This document shows positions 1 through 6,388 of a stretch of 10,259 nt of DNA, one piece after another. The notes under the pieces are model-generated. The model had not been told where the DNA came from. It saw nothing but the letters and a program-made list of their open reading frames with translations, and did not search any database. The stretch spans positions 1 to 10,259 of the forward strand of contig CAKVCG010000059.1 in NCBI GenBank assembly GCA_934725525.1. Reading direction: 5' to 3'. The translations under genes were made by a program, and so were the position numbers. The first letter of the stretch is position 1, and each line of letters begins with the position of its first letter. The DNA is from an uncultured Brachyspira sp. Lineage in GTDB: Bacteria > Spirochaetota > Brachyspiria > Brachyspirales > Brachyspiraceae.

Positions 1-93
1 GTTGATTATAAAAATTTAGAAAATATTTTTAAAAGTTTGTCTATTAAGCCAATAAAAAAACTTTCAAATATGAGAGAGAAAGTGGATTTATAG
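1..93 (+). CDS. 3' end of an unidentified gene (partial)
   Basis: An open frame enters from the left edge and ends at a TAG at 91-93, giving a 30-residue C-terminal tail. The tail is Lys-rich and ends in MREKVDL. The short length gives no family recognition. It is called as coding because 30 codons without a stop in such AT-rich DNA, with a plausible amino-acid mix, is mildly significant. A chance open frame at the window edge cannot be excluded. No clear terminator follows until the hairpin at 396-435. Confidence 0.45.
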   Translation, partial: VDYKNLENIFKSLSIKPIKKLSNMREKVDL

Positions 94-312
94 AATGTTT
101 GAATAATTAAATTAGTCTAAAAATAAAATAACCATATTTAATTTAACTTTCGTTTTCAAAATAATTTTATCTTTTAGGCAAAAACATCTATTATGATTAT
201 AATAGTGTTTGTATTTTTTTGGATGAATAAGCATATGCATAGAAAATAGGATTTTTTATAACTTCTTGACATATAAATCTTTTATAAAATAAATAAAATA
301 ATCGTTAAAATA

Positions 313-375
313 TTAATTAAAATTATTTTCCGCTTTTTCTATATATTCTGGCGGTAAGTTTACATAGCGAGCTTT
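313..375 (-). pseudogene. Possible C-terminal remnant of a decayed gene
   Basis: Read on the minus strand, 375 to 313 encodes KARYVNLPPEYIEKAENNFN and then a TAA stop. It is bounded upstream by an in-frame stop and has no start codon or ribosome binding site. The amphipathic, Pro-Glu-Tyr-containing composition looks like a real protein C-terminus. The local base content (CCGC, GGCGG, GCGAGC) is richer in G+C than the flanking A/T sequence, as expected of a coding relic. I do not recognise the family. The alternative is chance, or a structured RNA using the CCGC/GCGG pair at 330-354. Confidence 0.3.
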
Positions 376-395
376 TTAAGAAATAGAAAATAATA

Positions 396-435
396 AAAGC
401 TATCGGGTTTTAATTAACCTGGTAGCTTTATTTTT
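396..435. terminator. Rho-independent terminator, probably bidirectional
   Basis: The arms at 396-409 and 416-429 form a 14-bp stem (two G-U wobbles) around the 6-base loop TTAATT. A T-run at 431-435 follows on the plus strand. On the minus strand the stem is followed by TTTTATTATTTT. This is the most GC-rich, most convincing hairpin in the window. It could end transcription from the left-edge gene, or that of the minus-strand gene now reduced to the remnant at 313-375 if that gene once read through it. Confidence 0.75.
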
Positions 436-537
436 GAAATGGAATTTAATTTTTATAATAAGATTATTTTTAATAATTAATTAAAAAATAATATAATATT
501 TAAAAATAAAAAATATCAATTTAAATATAAATGAATA

Positions 538-566
538 TTGACATTTATTATATTTTGTATTATATA
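538..566 (+). promoter_or_regulatory. Sigma-70-type promoter for the small Cys-rich gene
   Basis: TTGACA at 538-543 is a perfect -35 hexamer. TATATA lies at 561-566 after a 17-base spacer; TATACT at 563-568 is an alternative -10 with a 19-base spacer. The start site would fall near 573-575, giving a 5' UTR of about 40 bases before the ATG at 614. Confidence 0.6.
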
Positions 567-613
567 CTTTATTATATATTTAAATATTTATTTCAAATTA
601 AGGAGAAACTTAT

Positions 614-907
614 ATGAGTAAACTCTATACATGTTTAGATAACAACTATAATAGTATGAGAAATCATAATATTGGAGACGGAAAATTGCATATATTTGAA
701 GTGTATGAAGAAGATGGAAAGTATTATGCCAAAAGAAATTCTTTATGTGGGGATATTACATTAAATATTAAAATTAATATTAAACCTAATGATATTTTTA
801 CTGAGCCTAAAATAAAAGTAAAGCAATTTTCTTTGGAAAGTGCAAAAAACAAAAGTTATGCATTACCAACGGATACTTGTAAAAAGTGTAGAGGATTTTG
901 TGAATAA
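614..907 (+). CDS. Small Cys-rich protein, putative zinc-binding, unknown function
   Basis: This encodes 97 residues with no signal peptide or membrane segment, so it is probably cytoplasmic. AAGGAGA at 600-606 is an excellent ribosome binding site 7 bases before the ATG. Cysteines are at 7, 45 (in SLCG), 89, 92 and 96; the C-terminal C89-x2-C92-x3-C96 and the earlier His26/Cys45 could form a metal site. The layout (HIF, then an LC knuckle, then a C-terminal CxxC) is shared with the protein encoded convergently at 1055-1480, suggesting a common family. It has its own promoter and appears monocistronic. I do not recognise a named family; metal binding is inferred from cysteine spacing only. 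Confidence 0.85.
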   Translation: MSKLYTCLDNNYNSMRNHNIGDGKLHIFEVYEEDGKYYAKRNSLCGDITLNIKINIKPNDIFTEPKIKVKQFSLESAKNKSYALPTDTCKKCRGFCE

Positions 908-1054
908 ATTTCATATTTCTAAAATAATAACAATGAAATTATTATTATATATGCCACAATATTTTGTAAAATATGACGCTTAATAGTATCTCATTTATAT
1001 TTTTAAATTAAAAATATAATAATAGTTATTTACAATAATTTTTTTAATTATATT
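908..1054. other. Convergent intergenic region with weak AT-only inverted repeats
   Basis: Two convergent genes end here. Three AT-only inverted repeats are visible: 923-930 with 939-946 (8 bp, 8-base loop), 959-965 with 968-974 (7 bp, very tight), and 996-1004 with 1010-1018 (9 bp, loop AAATT). Any of them could serve as a weak bidirectional terminator. None has GC pairs or a clean T-run, so they are noted as a region rather than called individually. Confidence 0.35.
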
Positions 1055-1480
1055 TTATTTATGAAATAATATATTACAATTTTGACATACATTTCTTATA
1101 TTGTTATATATAATTCTTGCTTCTTCTATACCACTAACGCATAAGGTGTTATAATTGTATATTGAATGATATACAATTATATTTTGTCCATTTATATTTA
1201 TTGTATCTTTATGTAAATAATAAATTATCTCTAATGAATCAAAATCAGATTTATCTCCCGTTGGATTACACATGCTATTTTCACATAATATAACGCTATA
1301 TGAATTTTCTGCATGCGTTTTAGTGGGTATTATATAACCTTTAAAAATGTGATATTTAGCATTTTCCTTATTTAATTTATGAAATATATAAACTTCTTCT
1401 TTATCGCTTACATCATATTTCTTTTTTATTGCATCTATAATATCAATATATTCATTTTTATTATCTTTATTGTTATCCAT
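1055..1480 (-). CDS. Small Cys-containing protein, putative zinc-binding, unknown function
   Basis: This encodes 141 residues, starting at the ATG at 1480, which has AAGGAGA 7 bases upstream. The open frame extends to a TTG at 1504 overlapping the preceding stop, but that start lacks its own binding site. The protein has no signal peptide and a charged N-terminus. Potential metal ligands are His44 (HIF), Cys66 and Cys71 (LCENSMC), Cys114, and a C-terminal Cys132-x2-Cys135. The HIF / LC / E-x-A / CxxC order parallels the protein at 614-907, so the two are probably distant paralogs. It is the last gene of the minus-strand cluster, 20 bases after the preceding lipoprotein gene. Function is unknown. 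Confidence 0.82.
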   Translation of the reverse strand: MDNNKDNKNEYIDIIDAIKKKYDVSDKEEVYIFHKLNKENAKYHIFKGYIIPTKTHAENSYSVILCENSMCNPTGDKSDFDSLEIIYYLHKDTININGQNIIVYHSIYNYNTLCVSGIEEARIIYNNIRNVCQNCNILFHK

Positions 1481-1500
1481 AATATAATCTCCTTCAATAA

Positions 1501-2094
1501 TCAATCAAGATTTATTGGCTTTTGATATTTTTTATTAACCTCTCTATCTATTTCCTCCTCCCATTTTGCACTTTGAGTAAGAGTTGCCATGCGGTAGTAT
1601 TTATCTATTTTCCCAAATCTAAAAAACTCTCCTTCTACAATAGGCGGGGTATAATTATCACTATCTACATACATCATGCATACAGGAACACCATGCTTCC
1701 ATGAATAGTAAAAAGCATAAACAAAAACAAATTTATTTGTATCGTTATTATTTTTAGATTTTTTATATATAGCGCCATACATATAACGATAACCATAACT
1801 ATTTATTTCTTTACCAACTAACATTTTATGTAAAGTGAATTTTACACCTTCATCTTTATAGCAAATATCGCCCTTATTATTGAAATAATACCCCTCAAAT
1901 TTAGAAATGGGAATATCTTTTTTACGCTTATACATTTCATCACTTCCAAGATAATAATAACTATCATAATAACCATTGTAAAGAAGAGTATATTGTTTGC
2001 TACTTGATACTAATCTGATAAATTCTTTTTCCTCTTTACTTTCACATGCTATAAAAGCAATCATTACAAAAATTATTAATATTATGTTTTTCAT
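1501..2094 (-). CDS. Lipoprotein, unknown function
   Basis: This encodes 197 residues. The N-terminus MKNIILIIFVMIAFIAC is a classic lipoprotein signal: a short basic start, a hydrophobic core and the lipobox FIAC with acylated Cys17, followed by a charged linker (ESKEEKEF). AAGGAGA sits 6 bases before the ATG. The mature part is very rich in Tyr and Lys, with no recognised domain. It shows a scattered but ordered resemblance to the lipoprotein at 3642-4478: an FxRxVxxSK stretch after the signal, an NGD/KGD turn, a K(L/M)(I/V)G(E/K) segment, and a PP(T)IVE motif. It lies 30 bases downstream of the five-helix membrane protein gene. It is probably anchored in the cell envelope; the membrane side cannot be told. 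Confidence 0.88.
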   Translation of the reverse strand: MKNIILIIFVMIAFIACESKEEKEFIRLVSSSKQYTLLYNGYYDSYYYLGSDEMYKRKKDIPISKFEGYYFNNKGDICYKDEGVKFTLHKMLVGKEINSYGYRYMYGAIYKKSKNNNDTNKFVFVYAFYYSWKHGVPVCMMYVDSDNYTPPIVEGEFFRFGKIDKYYRMATLTQSAKWEEEIDREVNKKYQKPINLD

Positions 2095-2124
2095 TTTCTT
2101 TCTCCTTGTTTTTTATATACTTAA

Positions 2125-2913
2125 TTAAACTGTATCGTTTTTATTTTTATCATCTACTTTATTTATTTTATCTTCTAACTGATTATTATTTTCTCTATTT
2201 TCTTTTATAATATCTTCTCTTTTAATAAGGATATTTAATTTTGAATTAATCATAACTATAAATGTTAAGAAAGTAATAATTAAAATTATAAATGCTATTA
2301 TTGAAATGGGTATAAATTGTAGTAAAGATGTATAATCAAAATTATAATAACTAAAACTACCATTTTCTAATGCGCTTTTTAAGATACTCCATAATATCCA
2401 ACTTATAAATAATATACCAATAATAATGCCTATAGCTATCATTACATTTAAAATACTACTATCAAAAGATTGTCTTTTTTTCAACTCTTCGTTATCAAGT
2501 TTTAATGATTTAGTAATTTGAGGTTGATTATTATTTTCAGATGTTGTTTCTTTGGAAGTAGAATTGTTATGATTAAAAAACATCTTATAAAATTCTTTTG
2601 GTTTAGCTACAGATATGCCATTTTTACTCAAAATATAGAATAATCCGCATATAATGGCAATTCCTATACCCCCAATAATTAAATAGAAAAACTCTTTATG
2701 CCTTATAAAATCTATTAACGATAATAGGACATGCAAGCCCAATAATATATTTATTAATTTTTCATATAGCTTGAAGTAATTTTTATTTTTATAATCGCTA
2801 TTTTTATTTACTAATTTTATTAAATAGAGAGTATAGCCTCCAAGCAATATAATTAATAAAAAACTAAATCTCATGTCAGAATAGTGTAAAAAATGATAAA
2901 ATATATAATCCAT
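2125..2913 (-). CDS. Integral membrane protein with five predicted helices, unknown function
   Basis: This encodes 262 residues. Hydrophobic segments lie at about 16-36, 53-70, 75-96, 155-177 and 198-221. A polar Asn/Ser/Thr-rich loop of about 55 residues separates helices three and four, and the highly charged tail (about 225-262) could form a short coiled coil. No catalytic or transport motif is recognisable. AAGGAGA lies 7 bases before the ATG, which is the only well-placed start. It sits between two lipoprotein genes, 37 bases from the one upstream and 30 from the one downstream, so it is probably co-transcribed and acts with them at the membrane. That partnership is inferred from position only. 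Confidence 0.85.
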   Translation of the reverse strand: MDYIFYHFLHYSDMRFSFLLIILLGGYTLYLIKLVNKNSDYKNKNYFKLYEKLINILLGLHVLLSLIDFIRHKEFFYLIIGGIGIAIICGLFYILSKNGISVAKPKEFYKMFFNHNNSTSKETTSENNNQPQITKSLKLDNEELKKRQSFDSSILNVMIAIGIIIGILFISWILWSILKSALENGSFSYYNFDYTSLLQFIPISIIAFIILIITFLTFIVMINSKLNILIKREDIIKENRENNNQLEDKINKVDDKNKNDTV

Positions 2914-2950
2914 TTTATTTCTCCTTGATTATTTTAATTTTTATATAATA

Positions 2951-3604
2951 TTAATTCTCTATCAAATTTTTTAAAGCTTCAATATATAAGGCATCGCTAT
3001 ATGAAAAATTGTATATATCTGTTTCTTCGCCTCTATAGGTAGGAGTTAAAAAAGAAATTCCCGTTTCTGAATCGGTATATTCATCGTTTGAATTTTTTAA
3101 ATTAATAAAAAATTTATCTACCTTTTCTGAAAAATAATAAACCATATTAGAATTATCAATATTATATACATTAGTAAACGCGTATTTGCTAATAAATTCG
3201 ATAAATTCTTTATCAGAATTTAAATTAGGAATTTCATGAAAATTTCCATATATGCTAGGGATAGATATAACTTCCATTTTATTTTTATTAAAACTTATTG
3301 CTTTATAATATAAATCATTATAAGAACCATAAGACATATAGTAATAAATATTATTCATATTAGTTACTAATGTATCAATATGTCCTACTCCTGAGCCATA
3401 CATATAACCATAATTTAGTATTATATTTTCTTTAGTTTTAGTCCTAGTATATGTAGTTACATAATAATAATTTGTATTTCTTGAATTATTCGTGCCTATA
3501 TAACAAAACAATTTACCAATATAATTATCTATATTTTCAGCTTTTACTTCATTACAAGCGATTATAAAAAGTAATATTATTAAATTTGTGATTGTGAATT
3601 TCAT
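2951..3604 (-). CDS. Lipoprotein, unknown function
   Basis: This encodes 217 residues. The signal peptide ends in the lipobox IIAC with Cys17; the mature protein begins CNEVKAENID. The body is Tyr/Asn-rich with a beta-strand-like pattern, including many YYY runs and an internal YGYMYGSGVG, and has no recognised domain. The ribosome binding site is weaker than its neighbours' (AAAAGGA, 8 bases before the ATG). It is the middle of three lipoprotein genes in the cluster, 37 bases after the lipoprotein at 3642-4478. It does not align convincingly with the other two, so I treat it as a separate family. A cell-envelope location is expected. Confidence 0.86.
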   Translation of the reverse strand: MKFTITNLIILLFIIACNEVKAENIDNYIGKLFCYIGTNNSRNTNYYYVTTYTRTKTKENIILNYGYMYGSGVGHIDTLVTNMNNIYYYMSYGSYNDLYYKAISFNKNKMEVISIPSIYGNFHEIPNLNSDKEFIEFISKYAFTNVYNIDNSNMVYYFSEKVDKFFINLKNSNDEYTDSETGISFLTPTYRGEETDIYNFSYSDALYIEALKNLIEN

Positions 3605-3641
3605 CCTTTTTGTCCTTTTAATCTAATTTTATTTATATAAT

Positions 3642-4478
3642 TTAATTATCCGAATCAAATCTCTTAACTTTATCTCTGGCTTTCAATAAAATATCTTTAG
3701 CCATTTTTATTTGTTTAGTATTGCCGTCTTGTCTATGAATAATTTTTAGAAAAGATTCTAATTTATTAATAGTGTCAGCAATTTTTTTATTAGAGCCAAA
3801 TTTATAAGTATCTCCCCCGTAGGCGTATGTATTATCCTTTAAATTAATAGAATAATATCCTGTCCCATAATAGCTCCAATCCATAATACCAAAAAAAGCA
3901 TTCTCCATTAAATAAACATCTAAAGAATGCTCTTCGGGTCCCTCTCCATATTCAAAAATACCATTAAATCCCGTTCCGTAAACTCTAAAATTATTTGATT
4001 TTTTATCAAAGGCTATTTCTTGTTTATTTTCTACTATAGTTGGAGGTTCATTCGTTATTATATTTGCTACTATATTTTTATCGTAAAATACAGGTTCATA
4101 ATCCGATACATCAAACTTATCTTTATAATTTTTTATATTAATATTCCTCATATATGCCGACAATACTTTGCTTCCAAATTCGCCATCTATAACGCCTATA
4201 ATGAAATAATATTCTCCGTCATTAGTATATATACCAATAGATTCTTGCTTTTCGCCTATTAACTTATAAAAGCTAAAATACATATCTTGTTCTTCACTAC
4301 TACGAAACTGTAAGTTATCTCCATTTTCAGTAAAAAATAAACCGTAGTTTTCATTGTAAGGGAATACTAATTTGCTATGCATTACCTTGCGTTTAAAATC
4401 GCTTTTTCTTTGACTATCATTATCGCAGGATATAAAAGTCAAAGCCATTAAAATTATGATTAGTATATTTTTAATCAT
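3642..4478 (-). CDS. Lipoprotein, unknown function
   Basis: This encodes 278 residues from the ATG at 4478, chosen because AGGAGA lies 6 bases upstream and the product then begins MIKNILIIILMALTFISC, a textbook lipoprotein signal with lipobox FISC and Cys18. The open frame extends nine codons further to an ATG at 4505, but that start lies inside a hairpin and would put a basic extension before the signal. The mature protein is acidic and Tyr/Gly-rich, with a C-terminal Lys-rich segment that looks helical (about 235-270). It resembles the lipoprotein at 1501-2094 in order of motifs. It is the largest member of the cluster, 64 bases downstream of the TM2 gene. Function is unknown. Confidence 0.87.
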   Translation of the reverse strand: MIKNILIIILMALTFISCDNDSQRKSDFKRKVMHSKLVFPYNENYGLFFTENGDNLQFRSSEEQDMYFSFYKLIGEKQESIGIYTNDGEYYFIIGVIDGEFGSKVLSAYMRNINIKNYKDKFDVSDYEPVFYDKNIVANIITNEPPTIVENKQEIAFDKKSNNFRVYGTGFNGIFEYGEGPEEHSLDVYLMENAFFGIMDWSYYGTGYYSINLKDNTYAYGGDTYKFGSNKKIADTINKLESFLKIIHRQDGNTKQIKMAKDILLKARDKVKRFDSDN

Positions 4479-4500
4479 TTTCTTTCTCCTAATTCTTAAA

Positions 4501-4527
4501 TGCATAGATATAAAATATACCTATGCA
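4501..4527 (-). promoter_or_regulatory. Intercistronic hairpin upstream of a lipoprotein gene
   Basis: The two 12-base arms TGCATAGATATA (4501-4512) and TATACCTATGCA (4516-4527) form a near-perfect stem with one G-U wobble in the minus-strand transcript and a 3-base loop. It sits between the TM2 gene stop and the lipoprotein ribosome binding site. The minus-strand sequence after it (TTTAAGAATT) is not a good U-run, so it looks more like an mRNA processing, stability or partial-attenuation element than a full terminator. Confidence 0.5.
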
Positions 4528-4542
4528 TCCAGTGTATATAAT

Positions 4543-4869
4543 CTAATTTTTTATGAGTTTGTTTTCATTATCCTTGAAATTTTTTGATAGTATCAAGATT
4601 AAATCTATTAACCACCAAATACCAATGCCGTTAAGCGTTATTATATAGAGTATGGCAGTTCCTACTTTACCCGCATAAAACCTATGAGCTGCTATCCATC
4701 CCAAAAAGATAAAAAGCATTAGACATGTTCCCCAACTCTTTTCGGATACATTTCCTGCCGATTGCCTAACCCCACAAAAAGGGCATAATTCTGCTTGCAC
4801 TTTTATAGCTTTACCACAAGAAGCGCAATAAACTTCATCAAATTTTTTCTCTTGAATATTATCTGACAT
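4543..4869 (-). CDS. Zinc-ribbon TM2-domain membrane protein
   Basis: This encodes 108 residues. The N-terminus has a zinc ribbon with Cys15-x2-Cys18 (CASCG) and Cys29-x2-Cys32 (CPFCG). It is followed by a TM2 domain: a first helix at about 47-61, the hallmark polar turn AHRFYAGK at 61-68, and a second helix at about 69-94 ending in WWLIDL with the conserved Asp89. TM2 proteins are small membrane proteins, often with an N-terminal zinc ribbon, and in bacteria their molecular role is poorly defined. The length is normal for the family. AGGAGA lies 6 bases before the ATG. It is the first gene of the minus-strand envelope cluster, downstream of the promoter at 5156-5183. Its link to the lipoproteins is positional. 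Confidence 0.92.
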   Translation of the reverse strand: MSDNIQEKKFDEVYCASCGKAIKVQAELCPFCGVRQSAGNVSEKSWGTCLMLFIFLGWIAAHRFYAGKVGTAILYIITLNGIGIWWLIDLILILSKNFKDNENKLIKN

Positions 4870-5149
4870 TTTTCTTCTCCTGTTTTAAATTTATTTTTAA
4901 ATAAAAGACTATTAAATCCATTATTTCCATTAGGTAAATATTTATAAAAACATTTAAATAAATAAATGCTTTTTGCAAACTGAAATTTAATAGATTCAAA
5001 AAAGAATTTGAATAAGTTTTTAATAAATAAACAGAATAATATTTTATAATTGTTAAATAAACATAACTTAGAATAAACTTTAAAGTAAAGGCTTGGCTTG
5101 GCTTGGCTTGCGAATTTGATTTATAATACTTTTATTTATCGTTATCATA
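4870..5149 (-). other. Long 5' leader of the TM2/lipoprotein cluster
   Basis: If transcription starts near 5149, about 280 bases of untranslated leader precede the TM2 gene. It holds the GGCTT repeat (5090-5109), an AT-rich stem-loop with arms at 4946-4955 and 4964-4973 (10 bp, one G-U, 8-base loop), and a smaller one at 4994-5013 (7-bp stem). No supported gene lies within it; two short open frames, of 22 and 23 codons, lack ribosome binding sites. I do not recognise a known riboswitch class. Confidence 0.4.
5090..5109. repeat. Tandem pentanucleotide repeat, GGCTT x 4
   Basis: Four exact head-to-tail GGCTT units occupy 5090-5109, with a further partial GC at 5110-5111. The minus-strand transcript reads AAGCC x 4. 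It stands out from the surrounding A/T sequence. It lies about 40-60 bases downstream of the predicted transcription start of the cluster, so copy-number change would alter the leader RNA. A short array like this can slip during replication. Confidence 0.85.
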
Positions 5150-5155
5150 GAAAAA

Positions 5156-5183
5156 ATTATACGACATTTAAAAAATATGTCAA
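5156..5183 (-). promoter_or_regulatory. Near-consensus sigma-70 promoter of the TM2/lipoprotein cluster
   Basis: On the minus strand, TTGACA (5183-5178) and TATAAT (5161-5156) are both perfect hexamers, separated by 16 bases. The predicted start is near 5149. This is the strongest promoter in the window, and it is the only convincing one upstream of the TM2 gene. Consensus hexamers suggest high basal expression unless the leader attenuates it. Confidence 0.7.
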
Positions 5184-5245
5184 CGGTTACAAAGAAAAAA
5201 TTCTAAATCTAAATAAGTATAATATTTTACAAATCAATTTTTTAA

Positions 5246-6226
5246 TTATTTAATATTTCGTTTCTTCAATTCTTCCCTATGCTTTCTATAAATTATTATA
5301 GGCATATCGCCTTGAATTAATTTTTCTTCGGACATTCCAATATATGTGGCTTCGTTAGGTTGAGTTTTGACGACATTTTTATCTTGCTTTAATATTATAG
5401 CCGAAAATTTTTTGCCGATTAAATTGATTATAAATCTTAAAATGGGGATATTGACTATTTTTTGATAGAAGCGCATATAAATTATCGTGTTTTTATCGTC
5501 TACGGGAGCGAATACTCCGAATACTCTCATTTTCTCAAAAATATAATTCTGCCAAGTATTTGGAAAATAAAAATAAAGAAAATATTTCAAATCTTCCTTT
5601 TTTAATTCCGAAGAAGTTAAAAATTTTTGTCCCTTATCCAAAACATTATTAACATAAAATTTCATCGTATCGTTCTCAATCTCGACAATCGGACCGTTTA
5701 CGACCGTTTTATAGTCCTTGCCTATAGTATTATAATGAACGAAAGGAAGATGAACCACATCGAGCTGATTTTCTATGCATCTTGTATAATTAATATTCCA
5801 TTCGTCTCTGATAGTCGTATAAGAAAATTTTTTGTCTTTTAGATTTTCTGGAAAAGCTATACTGTCATTAACTTTATCTTTATCACCATACCAAAACCAA
5901 ATAAAACCATACGCTTCTTTAACTATATAACTTTCCACATGATAATGCTTAGCCACCTCGGTTTTTCTTCCGTTTGCTGGAATAACCGATACTTTTCCCG
6001 TTTTATCATATTCAAAACCATGAAAAGGACATATTATATTGTCTTTATAAACATGTCCATTCGATAATGAAGCTCCTCTATGACAGCATTTATCGTCTAT
6101 ACAGCAAATATTTCCGCTATCGTCTCGCCATAAAACCAAATTTTTATCAAGCCTTTTTGCAAAAAGAGGTTTATTATTTCTCGCTTCTTTAGAATCCAAA
6201 ATTGCATACCACATATTATAAATCAT
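5246..6226 (-). CDS. Rieske-type mononuclear non-haem iron oxygenase, alpha subunit
   Basis: This encodes 326 residues from the ATG at 6226, which follows GAAGGAA; an upstream TTG at 6244 is in frame but lacks a binding site. The N-terminal Rieske domain carries Cys47-x-His49 (CCHRGA) and Cys66-x2-His69 (CPFHG), the four ligands of a [2Fe-2S] cluster. The catalytic domain carries Asn153-x2-Asp156-x2-His159-x4-His164, the mononuclear iron motif as seen in pheophorbide a oxygenase-type enzymes. The family passes electrons from the Rieske cluster to the iron to activate O2 for hydroxylation or demethylation; the substrate here is unknown. No ferredoxin or reductase gene is adjacent. A weak TTGACT at 6313-6308 may be a -35, but no good -10 follows. 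Confidence 0.92.
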   Translation of the reverse strand: MIYNMWYAILDSKEARNNKPLFAKRLDKNLVLWRDDSGNICCIDDKCCHRGASLSNGHVYKDNIICPFHGFEYDKTGKVSVIPANGRKTEVAKHYHVESYIVKEAYGFIWFWYGDKDKVNDSIAFPENLKDKKFSYTTIRDEWNINYTRCIENQLDVVHLPFVHYNTIGKDYKTVVNGPIVEIENDTMKFYVNNVLDKGQKFLTSSELKKEDLKYFLYFYFPNTWQNYIFEKMRVFGVFAPVDDKNTIIYMRFYQKIVNIPILRFIINLIGKKFSAIILKQDKNVVKTQPNEATYIGMSEEKLIQGDMPIIIYRKHREELKKRNIK

Positions 6227-6388
6227 AATAATTCCTTCTTTCAATTAGTTAAATCGCTTGGTTAATAATTATTTTCTATAAATATAAAACCGTATTTTTT
6301 GTATAAAAGTCAATCGTTTAATCTTCTTTCGCATATAAATAAAATTTGAAAGAAAGCGAAGCGGAATAATTTTAAAATATTAAAATAT

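Larger units (their letters stand above)
94..537. other. AT-rich intergenic stretch before the small Cys-rich gene
   Basis: About 440 bases carry no intact gene. The contents I can support are a 20-codon minus-strand coding-like remnant (313-375) and a bidirectional hairpin terminator (396-435). A TTGACA hexamer lies at 266-271 and TATAAT-like hexamers occur at 198-203 and 285-290, but no pair has acceptable spacing, so no promoter is called here. The rest is low-complexity A/T sequence. Confidence 0.6.

Noticed and set aside
198..203. TATAAT with an upstream TG as an extended -10 promoter
   Set aside because: No recognisable -35 at suitable spacing and no gene or clear transcript downstream; such hexamers are expected by chance in this A/T content.
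4020..4262. Plus-strand 80-codon open frame opposite a lipoprotein gene
   Set aside because: The Ile/Tyr/Phe-rich product is typical of antisense to AT-rich coding DNA, with no binding site or promoter. The frames at 1522-1704 and 5627-5842 were rejected for the same reason.
4857..4933. A 23-codon minus-strand open frame (begins MEIMDLIVFYLK) overlapping the start of the TM2 gene
   Set aside because: There is no ribosome binding site before its ATG, and the strong AGGAGA inside it serves the TM2 gene.
5080..5148. A 22-codon minus-strand leader peptide spanning the AAGCC repeats (MITINKSIINQIRKPSQ...)
   Set aside because: Its ATG lies at the predicted transcription start with no room for a ribosome binding site; the frame is probably incidental.
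6340..6388. Possible terminator after the ATPase gene
   Set aside because: The ATTTTAAAAT palindrome and the short GCTTCGC element do not form a stable stem with a U-run.
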